Positions 45,811 through 57,012 of a stretch of DNA of 64,000 nucleotides are shown piece by piece (positions within the stretch are counted from its first letter, which is position 1; every line of letters begins with the position of its first letter). The position numbers and the translations under genes were made by a program. Where the stretch lies: the NCBI GenBank assembly GCA_034401795.1, contig CM067360.1, forward strand, positions 52,252,358 through 52,316,357, given 5' to 3'. The notes under the pieces were generated by a model. The model saw only the letters and a list, made by a program, of their open reading frames with translations, was not told where the DNA came from and searched no databases. This DNA comes from Chaetoderma sp. LZ-2023a (Eukaryota > Mollusca > Caudofoveata > Chaetodermatida > Chaetodermatidae).

Positions 45811-47000
45811 ATGATTTACCCGAACATTTACATGATTTGTATCTACGTGCCACAGTTGGATTACTGCAATCACAGAAACGTGAATTCGGAAACTAAACAT
45901 AAATATCGTGATAGTTTTTCCTCCGGAGACATGGATCTCGGAGAAACTCATCTCGTACGACACTCCATCGACACAGGCAATAATCACCCCATACGACAAC
46001 CGGTACGACGTCTTCCCGTTCATAAGGAAGCGGAAGCACACCAACAAGTGAACGACATGTTGCGGACTGGTATTATAGAACCTTCAGCATCTCCATGGGC
46101 TAGCCCAATAGGGCTAGCAGGCAAACAGGATGGAACCTTGTGGTTTTGTATAGACTACCGCTGCCTTAATGATCTTAGAGTTAAGGACGCTTATCCATTA
46201 CTCCGAATAGATCAGGCCCTGGATTCCTTGTCCGGAGCCAAGTGGTGTTGTACCCTTGACGTGGCTAGCGGTTACTGGCAAGTAGCCAGGGATTAGGCTG
46301 ACATGGAAAAGACCCATTCGTTTGTAGGGAAGGCCTTTTCCAATTCAGCAAGATGCCCTACGTGTTGTGCAACACTCCCGGGACTTTTGAATGACTCTTG
46401 AGCAGGTATTAACCACCATGCAATGGGAAATCTGTCTGTGTTACATCGACGACGTAATAGTCTTCGGACCAACGTTTGAGCAAATAAATTTGGACACCAT
46501 GCTTTCAAGATTCCACACGGCCAATTTTAAACTCAAACCGAAGAAATGTCATCTCTTTAGACAGAGCGTTGAGTTCCTGGGACACGTCATATCCGGTGAA
46601 GGGGTGGCTACTCAACCATCAAAATCTAAGGCAGTAGCAGGGTGGCCTCAGCCCTTTTCAGTTACGGAGACACCGAGTTTTCTTGGCCTATGCCAGTACT
46701 ATCGCCGTTACATCCAACATTTCAGCGAGATTGCGTCACCCATTTACAAGATCACCGAGGAAGATCGACCGGTGAGTGTGAAGGCTCCTTCAGGGCGCTG
46801 AAGGAACGCTTGACGACCGCCCCGATTCTTGCTCACCCTAATCCAAACCTCGATTTCATCTTAGACACTGACGTATCAGCTTACGCTATCAGCGAGGTTC
46901 TATCTCAGGTCACGGAAGATGGAACAGAGCAGGTATTGGGGTATGGTTCGCATACTCTAAATAAAATGGAGAGAAGAAACGCAACCACCAAGCGAGAAAT
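45811..47000 (+). pseudogene. P copy M reverse transcriptase and RNase H
   Basis: 45811-46296: QQVNDMLRTGIIEPSASPWA, WFCIDYRCLNDL and CTLDVASGYWQ, ending at a stop (46294-46296). The frame changes by 46391-46801: CYIDDVIVF (catalytic YIDD at 46442-46453), VEFLGHVISGEG and SFLGLCQYYRRYIQ. RNase H continues in 46642-47004: LKERLTTAPILAHPNPNLDF, LDTDVSAYAI and VLGYGSHTLNKMER. The motifs are those of Ty3/gypsy. Two to three frame breaks and stops are present. Confidence 0.87.
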
Positions 47001-47063
47001 ATAGGCGGCGGCGGTATTATAAACACTTTCTGTACGGGCGCTATTTTACACTCCGTACAGACC

Positions 47064-48718
47064 ATGCCTCACTACGGTGGCTCAGGAACTAAAAAAAATC
47101 TGGAGTGCCAGGTAGCGAGATGGCAGGAATCCCTGCAGGCCTATAACTTTAACATTGTTCACCGTCCTGGTAAATTGTATGGGAATGCCGATGTCCTCAG
47201 CAGAATCGGTGCAGAAGCTAAACACGAAGAGGCTGCCACCATGACACAGTCAACGGAGCCATCTCCAGAGTTCCCTGAATTGAGGTGCGCAGAGTGGAAT
47301 CCGGAGAAAATCGCACACCACCAAACAACAGATGTGCAGAAACGAGACATATACGCGTGGATCCAGGAGGGGGCACGTCCTCCCAAGGAGTCGGTAACAC
47401 CACTTTCAAACATGGCAAAATATTATTACCAATGGGTCGGAGAATGTCAATTAATAAATAACGTTCTATATATTAATGACCGTCTGGTAGTCCCGGAAAG
47501 TTATCATGCACTAATATTGAAACAACTACATGATAACGCCGAGCATCTGGCCGTGGAAAGAACTGTTGCCCGTATCAAATTGAGATTCAACTGGATTGGG
47601 ATTCGCGATAGTGTCAAGGCATGGGTTACCAAATGTATCCCATGCCAAAGACGCGCTGTTGGCCAACACCATATCGCACCGTCTCAAATTAAGATTGTTG
47701 GTGCACCATGGGAGTGAGTGGCTATAGACGTGCTCGGACCCTTGAATACGATGGATGATGGAAATAAATACATCCTCGTATTACAAGATTATTTTACGAA
47801 GTGGGTAGAAGCATTTGCTCTGCCGGACCAAGAGGCATCCACCGTAGTGGAGGTCTAGGTCAGCAATGTGTTCTGCCGCTTTGGTATACCTTATGAGTTG
47901 CACACCGATCAAGGAAGTAATTTTGAGAGCCGGCTCATATCAGAGCTCTGCAAATTGTTCCATATCGGCAAAACAAGAACAACTCCATACCACCCCCGGA
48001 GTGACAGGATGGTAGAGAGATTCAATAGAACTCTCGCGGAGATGCTTACTAAGGAAACTCGCCTTGACTGTAGAGATTGGGACCCACGGCTCCCATATGT
48101 ACTCATGGCTTATCGCACATCAGTACATTCCAGCATGGGCTACACCCCTGCTTCGTTAATGTTAGGCCATGAATTATCTTTACCCCTGGATCAGGCCATG
48201 CCTCGAATACCAGGAGATACACATTCACCATCTCTCTATGTTGAACTCCTGTGGCAAGGATAGAACAAGCCCACGAGTTAGTGAGAGAAACATTATCCAC
48301 TGCACACGGACGGCAAAAGACATGGCACGACCGGAGGGTGCATGGACATCCGTATGAAGCAGCAAGGATGGTTTGGATACACGATTCACGACGGTCTGCA
48401 AACGTGCCAAGTAAACTGAGTTACCAGTGGAAAGACCCCTATGTGGTAGTAGGTAAGACGTCGGACGTGACCTACCATATCCGTGCTTCGGATGGCCTGA
48501 CCTCAGTCATCCACTTCGATCGACTTAAACCTTGTGTCAGTGACAACCCAGCACCAGAGCTCGGACTGGGCATTTCTCGGGACACCGATCCTCAGACAGA
48601 TATTTCTACAGAAATTAGTATTCTCATGGTTAGCGCAGAGCACTGCGGTGCCAGTTCAGCTCCACTTCTACCAAGCCAGAATGTGGGTGAACAAGCAGTT
48701 ACCACAAGCGGAAGATGA
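47064..48718 (+). pseudogene. P copy M integrase
   Basis: 47064-47717: end of RNase H (GKLYGNADVLSRIG) and zinc-binding HHCC (LHDNAEH, CIPC). A TGA at 47715-47717 directly precedes the first catalytic Asp (VAIDVLGP, 47727-47729). A TAG lies at about 47857. 47868-48263: HTDQGSNFES (Asp 47907-47909) and DRMVERFNRTL (Glu 48015-48017), with DD35E spacing. 48251-48718 is the C-terminal GPY/F-like domain (LSYQWKDPYVVVGKTSDVTY) and tail. All three catalytic residues are preserved, so decay is recent compared with G1. Confidence 0.87.
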
Positions 48719-50660
48719 GGCTTACTCAAAGCATGCTTCCTGTGGGGTGGAACATATGGTGAATAGCATGGAAGTGAAGACTAGATGAAGCCTTGGCATG
48801 TCTAGAACCGCAAAACTGTACAACGATGTGTACCCGACCGATTCCCAAAATCGCGAAACCACGCTTCCCCCGAGGGACACCCTTTCCCGTAGTCCCACCA
48901 CCGCCATCACTCCAATTCGCATTCCTCATCTATACACCAAGTTCGGACATCACTGGTCCAGTACATTTCATACTCCACTCGTCGTCTGTTGACGGTTAAT
49001 CTTCAGATATGAGAGGGACTGCTGCAACAGAGGAGGTGGCATCCCGCACCGCACCGACCACCATTACACCCCACACCCCACACCTCACCCCACCCCTCCG
49101 CCGTGGTGGGCAGGGAAGAAGCCTGTTCAGCAGACTCTCGGCCCGAATTCTCCCGGTGTCTAAAAATTACGACAAGACATCAACCGTCGTGTAACGGGAT
49201 ATGACCACATCCCACTCTCCAAAGGCCTCCCATCCACTTGGCCTACCATACTCTACCGTGAGCAGTCAGGACATCACACAACAGACAGAACGTCAACACC
49301 TACAGAACATACCTGCCTTCAAGACTGGATACGCCAATTCGTCATTGCACGTACATCACATACTTACACAGTTATACTCAGCAAAACAGAGACATTCACC
49401 ATCAGCAACAACATCATTAGCAGCACCTACCGGTATTAATTAATTCCCGATAGCGACATACAAATTCCTGCAACAGTTCCTCCCGCACAAATTGCCGGAG
49501 AAATAATATCTCCCGCAGACCACACCTCCCTCAAATAACAAGAGACTTGGCGTTCACCAGCGTGGACAACTGGAATGCGCCCACTACGCTTATAACATCG
49601 GCATCATACAGCAGCCCGGACATCCCGACAACAGCATTATTATCAAAAACCAACAGCCGACAAATCTCCCGCACACACCCTCGTATCCAGTAATGGGAGA
49701 ACTGATCATTTGGATATAAGGAATGCATTACAGTACGCGTCACGGGAGGAACGTTTGTCCAACGATCCTCCCTTTTTCCCTTTTCCCGACATCGTACTGA
49801 AACAGCTAAATCTACATACTTCATTTACACGTAATCACAGTCGATATTATTAAGAGAGCAGGATGCCCGCATTGTCGTCAGTCATAAGTAGGATTTTGCC
49901 TCCGAAAAATTGAATTCGACAATGGATTGAACAAAGTTACGACAGCATCCGACAGGTCATCTGCGCTCTAAAGTAACTCTGTCCCACCCACGGGCTCGGC
50001 CATTACAGAGTGAAATACCCTCAGGGTTCGATAAAGTTGGCATTCACGCCACCTCTGCCTCCCCACTCCCGCACCTGGAGGCCATAAACACGTCATCGTC
50101 ACCACAGCGCAAGTATCATCCACAGATAACCAGTCAGGCGTATATGATTCAAATCACCAACATGTCAAAAACACAGACACTCAGGTTGACTGTATTCACG
50201 ATCTCCGAACGACGGCATTGTAAATTGTAATAACTATGGTACACACTTTCGAGTTGTACTGTTATTAAACCATTATTAATGGTATTAATGTGTCTGGTCT
50301 GGGCCGGGATGGAGCTGGTTCTACCCATTGAGAAGAATGGTTGGCCAGCCCTCCCGCTCGGAAACACAGCTATCTTGACGGGATCGGTAACGTTGATCTA
50401 CCACCTGAATACATCTGTTTAAACCACACATCCAATTACTTACAATTTTACTGTTAAATTTTTGATTAAGCACACAACTGCTCTACCATGCTACAAATCA
50501 TTAGCGCACGGGCCGGTAAAGTGGCATAAAAAATCTGAATGTATAGTTACAGAGAGAATTTCAAAAATTCTCTTCCTTGCGTTCCAGTCTATAATCAACA
50601 CGGGCTGAGAACTACCTATTACAAACACCTATCAAGACGCATGTTAAAGAACTCGCGCAA
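48719..50660. repeat. Inverted-repeat arm D (right), equals inverse of 39716-41645
   Basis: Non-coding block immediately after the integrase stop. See the left arm for matches. The start overlaps the last codons of pol, which proves that copy L carries the same pol end in the opposite direction. Confidence 0.8.
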
Positions 50661-52213
50661 AATGGTACGTTGGAGCTTGGGTGTTCTCTGCGGAGATAAT
50701 GATTATCCGCACTCAGAGAGAACACCCATGCGAGCTATTCTTTAGATTCATTTACTAAATAAAGTTACAGCACGCACCGTAATATTAATATAAAAAAAAG
50801 AAAAGGCCTGGAAAAATAATTCCAGGTAAAGAAATTGAAAGCTAAAAGTATGCCTCCCCACTCCTCATGGCACCTCTATGTGCCATGTCTCTTGAATACG
50901 CGTCTATTGCGTCACTACTCCTCTCCGGCCATGCACCTGCTAGGGAAGTCTATAATTCCCGCCTAGCAGTATGTCCGTGCGTCGATCCACCATGCGTGAT
51001 TGTTTACTACGGATGTCAAACTAGGAGGGGGTGGTGTTGTTCGGATCGACCGGTCGGGTACCGGCCGTACCAGCTAAGCTGGGTACGCGCCGCCCCTCCT
51101 GGATTCGTTCTCTGAACACCCCCCCCCCCCCCGACCGGTTAAGCCATAAGCGTATATGGGCCTATGAGAGAGATCGCTTTGCGAAAACGACTAAGTTCAT
51201 TAAAGCACATAATGCACATGCGCGCGCTTAGATGCTATTGGATAGATGGAGCACGTGATTTACGACCAAGATAGGATGACACTTTTAGTGTACCGAGATG
51301 GTACCCTGTAATCCTTTTTGATTACCTATTCCCGTTAAATCCGGCATTAATCAAGACCATAATTCGACGGGCTTTTTAAATCTGTAAACCATTTCAGAAT
51401 GGGTTAAGAAATGGCTGAGTTATCCACGGAAAACCCTTCTTGAGTATCTTCAAAATATTGCTGTGACGTCATAACCACGTGGGCGCAGAACTTCTAGAAT
51501 GTTCTAGAATATTCGACTGCGCTATTATTAGGTATGCACTGATTGGCTTTTGCTCGAACGATAATTGGATGGAGCCTGCACCCGTGACGTCACGAGGAAT
51601 ATAAAAGGAGACGCGATCCAGAGATCGAGAGCATCTTCGGCCCGTGGCCGAACAGGTTGGACCTGTACTAGCTACTATTGAGCAACAGATATTACGCATA
51701 TAACTTCGGTTTCTGACGGGTTCTCTCCCATAGCTAGCAGTGCCAACCCACCGCACTATAAACATTTTTGTAACTCCTACTTGCGGGAGCAATTTGGAAC
51801 TTTCTAACTATCGTTCACGAATCTCAATATCTACTTCGGAACACGAACTTGCAGTGAGGTATTTACGCCCTGAATATGTGAATCTACAGATGTAGAGGCA
51901 GCGATGTTCTTTGATGGATGACTCGCTTGATATGCCGACCACACCTAAAAGTGATATTTCAACTGTCACCACACTAATGTCGTGTAGGTTCTTCTAACTT
52001 TCGACAGCAGCAAGTAAACTCTGCCTGGTGCGCCTTCAGAGCTGTCTGACGTCCCGAGCACCGTTACGCTTTGTTTTGTATCTTCATTTGCATCTGACAA
52101 CCCCCGCTTGTGATCAGGTTGTTGTCAACTTCCATCCATGCCATCGGTGTATGGGAACTTTCTCCACAGCAGTAGTACTATCGTATCTTTTGCTGAGTGC
52201 TCGTTAGACATCC
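50661..52213 (+). repeat. P-family LTR promoter block E/B, inverse of 35474-37021
   Basis: Inverse of 35474-37021 and partly of 62517-63679 (about 51090-52213). Contains the hairpins at about 50670-50730 and 50806-50827, the palindrome at 51066 and the promoter at 51464-51607. Confidence 0.85.
51464..51607 (+). promoter_or_regulatory. LTR promoter with heat-shock element, CRE, CCAAT and TATA (copy M)
   Basis: In order: TGACGTCA (51464-51471), five perfect heat-shock units TTC-TA-GAA-TG-TTC-TA-GAA-TA-TTC (51492-51514), ATTGG (51542 and 51564), TGACGTCA (51585-51592) and TATAAAAG (51600-51607). Transcription is expected to start near 51630 and to run toward the gag start at 56684. HSF, CREB/ATF and NF-Y are the usual readers of these sites. 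Their action here is inferred. Confidence 0.7.
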
Positions 52214-52559
52214 TATTAGGCTTACAGTGCTGAGCGATGTACTCCCTCCATGAGTGTTCTTGCGGGAATCCTGTTTGCGGAAACCAACTTGCGGGAACCG
52301 ACCTGCGGGAACTTTCCAGCTTCCTGAGAATGCATCAACGCACGTCAACTATGGAATGACGTATCAATTTCAGTAACATGGTAGCCTAACTTACGAATCA
52401 CTACCGAGTATTCAAGTAACTATACTTTACATTCTAAGTATTTTGCTATATATACATGTACTTCTCTAACTACATTGTATCTGTAAGAACGGTCTCGATG
52501 ACTAAAAGGTACCGTAGCGGTCTTAGGACCGCTAGTTATAATTTCTGTATTTGTTTATA

Positions 52560-52585
52560 TACACCTGTGCAAAAGTTAAGCACCA
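52560..52585 (+). repeat. Tc1/mariner terminal inverted repeat, left
   Basis: Starts TACACCTGTGCAAAAGTTAA. Exact inverse at 54195-54220. Confidence 0.95.
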
Positions 52586-52883
52586 CCCTATTTTTACGCA
52601 CATGCGAGGGTATATTCATGTGCTATGAAGAAAGCAATAGCATAAACATTTATGTACCCATCCATCTTAGTGCAAGAGGTAACAATGCAACTAGAGGAAT
52701 GCTGATTATGATGGTGGGGAAACACTGTATGTTTTTGTTTGAACTTGAAAACGAGGCCTGAATATGGTTACGTTGACACAACTGACAACTATTGCCCTAC
52801 AGTTGACACACGTGGCTAGATTGTCATTAATGGTGTCTGAAAACGAAGTTTAACATCTGTGCACGAGTTTGAGACTGTCATTA

Positions 52884-53909
52884 TTAATACCGGGTATATC
52901 CACCTTGTGCCTGGATGACGGCCTGGACACGACGTCTCATGCTGGTCACCAACCGACTGATACGCCATTGTGGTATTCGTTGCCATTCAAGATGGAGTGC
53001 GTCTGTTAATTCCTGTAGGTTCTGCACAGGAGGATCCCTCCTTCTAACCATGTTTCCCAGAATGTCCCAGATATGCTCAATAGGGTTCATGTCAGGGCTC
53101 CTTGCTGGCCATGGTAGGGTTTCGATGGCATTCTGGCGGAGGTATTCATGCACAGCTCTAGCACGATGTGGTCGGGCGTTGTCATCCATGAATATAGGGT
53201 GGGTTCCAGGTGCATGATTTACAAAATGAGGGACCACAACTCTATCCAGTATGGAATCTTGATATCTTTGTCCATTTAGTGTTCCAGGTACAGTCAACAG
53301 ATCCAGCTTACAATCAAATGAGATGCACCCCCATATCATAACGGAACCTTCACCAAATGGAACTTCTTCCATGATGTTACGTTGGTCGTACGCCGTGCGT
53401 CTGGACCTCCATACACGAGTTCGACCATCTGTGGCATGAAGCAGGAACCGACTTTCATCGGACCAGTGTACCCGTCTCCATGATCTCATGTTCCAGTGTC
53501 TTCTTTCGTTGCACCACCTCAGACGCTCCTCTTTGTGGTGTGCAGTGAGGAGAGGACGTCTGACAGATCTCCTAGCTTTCATGCCAGCAGCATACAGTCT
53601 CCTTTTGACGGTAGACATTGACACTCCATTGCGCGTTTCCCATTGCTGGCTGAGCACTCTGCTGTTGGTGAATGGAGATTTCCTAACAAGGCGTACTAGG
53701 GCTCGATCATCACGGGCAGTAGTCTTCTTCGGTCCTCCAGATCTAGGCCGGTCCTTCACCTCGTTAGTTTGCCCATGTTTTGCAATCAAACGACTGATTA
53801 CAGTATGGTTAATGTTCAGCTGTCTGCCAATCTCTCTGCATGACATACCAGTGGTATGCATGCCTATGATTTGCCATTTCACACGATCACTTAACCTTCG
53901 TCTTGCCAT
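52884..53909 (-). CDS. Tc1/mariner transposase, intact, 341 residues
   Basis: Cut-and-paste transposase. The N-terminus holds paired helix-turn-helix domains (MSCREIGRQLNINHTVISRL at about 22-41; a GRPR-like linker DRPRSGGPKK at 53-62; a second HTH around 95-110). The catalytic triad is complete: D151 in WSDESRF, D243 in MDDNARPH, and E278 in SPDMNPIEHIWD, with 34 residues between the last two (DD34E). The length of 341 is normal for Tc1-type transposases. No stop or frameshift is present. It is the only full-length intact transposase in the window and is bounded by intact TIRs, so the copy may still be active or recently so. Confidence 0.96.
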   Translation of the reverse strand: MARRRLSDRVKWQIIGMHTTGMSCREIGRQLNINHTVISRLIAKHGQTNEVKDRPRSGGPKKTTARDDRALVRLVRKSPFTNSRVLSQQWETRNGVSMSTVKRRLYAAGMKARRSVRRPLLTAHHKEERLRWCNERRHWNMRSWRRVHWSDESRFLLHATDGRTRVWRSRRTAYDQRNIMEEVPFGEGSVMIWGCISFDCKLDLLTVPGTLNGQRYQDSILDRVVVPHFVNHAPGTHPIFMDDNARPHRARAVHEYLRQNAIETLPWPARSPDMNPIEHIWDILGNMVRRRDPPVQNLQELTDALHLEWQRIPQWRISRLVTSMRRRVQAVIQAQGGYTRY

Positions 53910-54194
53910 AGCGGTTCACAATCAAGAGCTAATTCTCTCTGTACAAATAAACCACGGTCATGAACACAAAATTCCTAATCTTGTCGCCTAAATCTGTATG
54001 TAATGTTCTACACCTCAAACTGGACTTTTACATAACTGAACACGTGTGCTGTTTCCCGCCACGCACGGACATCAAGCGGCGTGAAGTCATGCATGCATGT
54101 GCATTTCGTACTTGGAATTATGTCAGCCAACGCGGGGACAAAAAGTATGGCAGCCTAGTTGTACCATCATGTTTCTACGTTCTATTGTTTTTGC

Positions 54195-54220
54195 TGGTGC
54201 TTAACTTTTGCACAGGTGTA
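54195..54220 (-). repeat. Tc1/mariner terminal inverted repeat, right
   Basis: Exact inverse of 52560-52585, followed by the TA duplicate. Confidence 0.95.
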
Positions 54221-54369
54221 TAGTTATTCTCATTTTCTGTAAGGTGTTTTACTAACCGCACCATAGTAGGTTAGTTAACCTGTGCTAAAATTTATAATTC
54301 TCATCATATTACACTGTATTGATTGTTCTGGTTAGATTATATATGTGTATGGCCAGTGGCCATCAGTTC

Positions 54370-55097
54370 TTCTTCTTCTTCTTTTCGATCGCTGGTATCA
54401 CACTTAGAGAGCCGTTCTCAAGATGAAATCTGTGGTTTTCTGCAGTTCTTCCACGGGCCCATACAGCTTTTCAGGAAAAGAGGTTGACAAAGGCCAGATC
54501 TATCCTCTCAACAGCTGATACGTACTGCAACATTGAAGTATGTGCTCTGTGGTCTGTTTTGCTTCTCCACAACGACAAGCGGGCGATGTCGTAAGATGGA
54601 ACCGCCTGTACATGTGTTGGTTTAGTCTGTTATGTCCAGTTCTGAGACGAAAAATGGTCACTTGCTCTGGCCTCGAGAGATGATGGTAGGCATCTTCTGA
54701 TTGAGGTGTTCTATAGAGTGACTTGATGATAGTCTTCATCTCTGTATGCGTAACCACGTTTTCTGTCTGATTCTCTTCTGCACCCACATTTGCCATCTTG
54801 TCTGCTTCCTCATTTCCTTGGACTCCACAGTGTGAGGGGATCCACCGCAATGCTATCCGAAAGCATTTGATGGTTTGTAGTGCTTCTTCAAGTTGTGGCA
54901 GCTTACCTTTGGTGATAGCCTCAAGGACGGAGTGGGCATCAGATAAAAAGACAATCTGTGCAATAGGGTCTGCTGTTCTGCTGATGGTATTAGCTGCATG
55001 GACCAGTGCCTCGACTTCAGCTCTGTAGTTTGTGCAGTGTTTGCCTGTCGGTATTGCAGCTGACTCATGGTGTCCGTTTGGATACTGTATGTGCAGT
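54370..55097 (-). mobile_element. 5'-truncated LINE fragment with RNase H (family C)
   Basis: Flanked by the 9-bp direct repeat CATCAGTTC (54361-54369 and 55098-55106). The inverted relative near 62045 has a single, uninterrupted copy (CCATCCGTTCATATG). The 3' tail on the minus strand is a GAA-rich run (54370-54382 inverse), and the 5' end is cut inside the RNase H gene. Confidence 0.88.
54500..55097 (-). pseudogene. LINE RNase H and C-terminal zinc-binding domain, truncated
   Basis: From 55097 downward: the first RNase H strands (piece NYRAEVEALVHAANTI, then IVFLSDAHSVLEAI). The frame 54850-54500 continues MRWIPSHCGVQGNEEADKMA, the classic last RNase H motif with Asp. It is followed by FRLRTGHNRLNQHMY and the Cys/His block CRCGEAKQTTEHILQCC. 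This C-terminal zinc-finger follows RNase H in I/R1-like non-LTR elements. The sequence upstream of the RNase H is missing, so the copy was dead on arrival. Confidence 0.82.
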
Positions 55098-55929
55098 CAT
55101 CAGTTCATATGTTTTGTTTATTCATAGAAAATATAGGACTGCAGTGCACGTAGGAAACACGATACAGCAACAATTATATATGCAGCACTTTCTCCCGCCA
55201 CTAACAATTTTTCACTGAGGTCGCTGTCCGTGCTATAACTCTGTTTAGCCCGGCATGCTACAGACTAAACCGTTTCTATTCAGCTCAATAGGATAGGTTT
55301 AATATGCTTAGAGACACTTTCTTCGTTAAGAAATCTGTAGTATATTCTTCTCTTCCGGCAGTGCGGTAATCTAGCCCCGCACTCCGGTAACTCATAGCTC
55401 TAAGATTTTGTCTCTCCTCATGCTCCAATCACCCTTTTGGCTTCTTAATTGTTTGGATGTCCCTATCCGCACCATGGGCTGATCCGACTCTGGGAAACTA
55501 TTGGGTTTCCGAGCGGTGACGGGCAGGGTGTGATATCACATACATTCCCTGTGTATCTTCGGATACTTAGTAGTTAGCACTTTTGCCAATGTAGGAAAGC
55601 ACTGTGAAAACATATCTTAATTATTATTTTATTTGCTGAACAATCCTCCCGCACCGCAGTGCAAAACTTTGCAACTTGTATATAAACCTAACGACAGGTT
55701 AAACGGTTAGTTCCATAGGACCCAGTGACGGGCGAGATGCGTATCCCCACCGAATTCCATAAGAATGCCTGGGCATGATATTTAGATCTGCCACACCCTT
55801 AGGGGAAGGACATTTACGATGGGTATTCGTCTCTCTTACCCCCACCATAAGGATAGGACAATTGCCTAATAATGTTTTCGTGAAAAGTAACCTGTGTCCT
55901 GTAACGTTTTATATGTGTACGGATTGGGA

Positions 55930-56690
55930 TGACGGGTTCTTATCCAGTTCGGCGATCTTACTAAGTAACATGTATGAGCGCTGTCTTCAGTATTGATGTC
56001 TTAGGGTGTTTGTTCTCAATGACAGCCGTGTCTAATAGCTAGGTAGATACCAGCCATTTGCGGCCTAACATAGTTCTTGTTTTGCAAAAGTAAAAGCTAA
56101 TTAAGCAAAGCAAAAGGCCCGCATAAATAAAGCGGCAACTACTAATTCAGCATTCTAAGAATCACATAAGACGGTGATGAGGGAATCCATTGGGAATCGC
56201 TTGACCCGTCTCACTAGGTATGGTCTTTTCTTCCTCAAGCATTTTTGGTTGAAATATTATAGTCGGTACATTTTTGCCTACTACTCTTGTCCCGCTTTAA
56301 GCAGTGGCGATACCTTCCCGAGACGGAGGCCTGCGCGAGGCACTTGCCTCTCGCAAGGGTTCGGGGACGACGGTCCACATGAGGATAATACTCCTCACCC
56401 AAACTAGAACTAGGAGTAGTGCCCTCGTGAGGCACATACATTTTCATCCGAGATAATCTTCTTCCTTTCAGCTTAGAGGTATAATAACTTATATTAAGTT
56501 AATTAGTAAGTCTCATGGGTGGGAGCCTCCCTTGTGGGGATACCTCTGCGGACCTACGAGTCTGCGTGGTACCTCTGGGAGCCCCATGTTTAAAAGTTCA
56601 TCTGGCTGTCTCTATGTCTCGTATTCTCGTATGCTCTTATTTTAGCTGTATCTAGTATATTTATAATTGTTTAGGTAAACTCATTGTATA
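55930..56690 (+). repeat. P-family LTR/leader segment T, copy 2
   Basis: Direct match to 41800-42570 and inverse match to 60412-61200. The block before it (55107-55930) matches the inverse of 61200-62040. Confidence 0.88.
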
Positions 56691-57008
56691 GACTTATATT
56701 TTTAGGTCACCAAATCAAATCTTGTAAGTTCATAGATCACGAAATTGCTATGGACAGGCATACTGGTGACACCCATTCTTGGGATGAGACAGTTGTATTT
56801 AATGTTCGCGACAATGGTCACATGGCCCCAGCGGAACGATTGAGTTCCCCCGGCCTTAGGAGCCAGTTTTTGTTACCCGCATGGCGGTCTCGTACAAGGT
56901 CCGTCACCCCGAGACCTGATGCTAACCAGCGTCATCATTCATCATGCACTTGGTATGCGGCGAGTCAACATGATACACCGGAATGGCCCAACACTACCCC
57001 GTGAGCTA
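56684..57008 (+). pseudogene. P-family gag start, truncated at a head-on junction
   Basis: FIDHEIAMDRHTGDTHSWDE and VFNVRDNGHMAPAERLS are the same gag start as in copies M and N. The frame is open for 106 codons but ends where homology stops at about 57008, and the sequence switches to the inverse of integrase. Confidence 0.75.
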
Positions 57009-57012
57009 TAGG

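Larger units (their letters stand above)
35474..52213. repeat. Large inverted repeat 1 (arms 35474-41645 and 48660-52213)
   Basis: Arms are about 3.5 kb after subtracting the 2.7-kb insertion in the left arm. The spacer is the gag-pol of copy M. The outer borders agree: GAATGTCTAACGAG at 35474 against its inverse at about 52200-52213. Confidence 0.8.
52560..54220 (-). mobile_element. Tc1/mariner-type transposon, complete
   Basis: Ends are TACACCTGTGCAAAAGTTAA and its inverse. The TIRs match for 26 bp, to AGCACCA. They are flanked by TA (52558-52559, 54221-54222). The inverted relative at about 62185 shows a single TA with both flanks continuous (TGTTTATAGTTATTC when inverted), which proves insertion and duplication of the TA. 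It is 1,661 bp long with one intact gene on the minus strand. Confidence 0.96.
41800..56680 (+). mobile_element. Ty3/gypsy family P, copy M: gag-pol plus downstream LTR region
   Basis: Plus-strand element. 41800-42570 is the end of its 5' LTR or leader and matches 55930-56690 directly and 60412-61200 inverted. Gag-pol follows to 48718. From 48719 on lies a long non-coding block that contains the promoter (51464-51607) and returns to the same T sequence before a second gag start at 56684. Removing the mariner and LINE insertions, this block is about 5.6 kb. It must contain the 3' LTR. The LTR start is not resolved. Confidence 0.78.

Noticed and set aside
53488-53991. 167-codon plus-strand frame across the mariner
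   Set aside because: Antisense shadow of the intact transposase.
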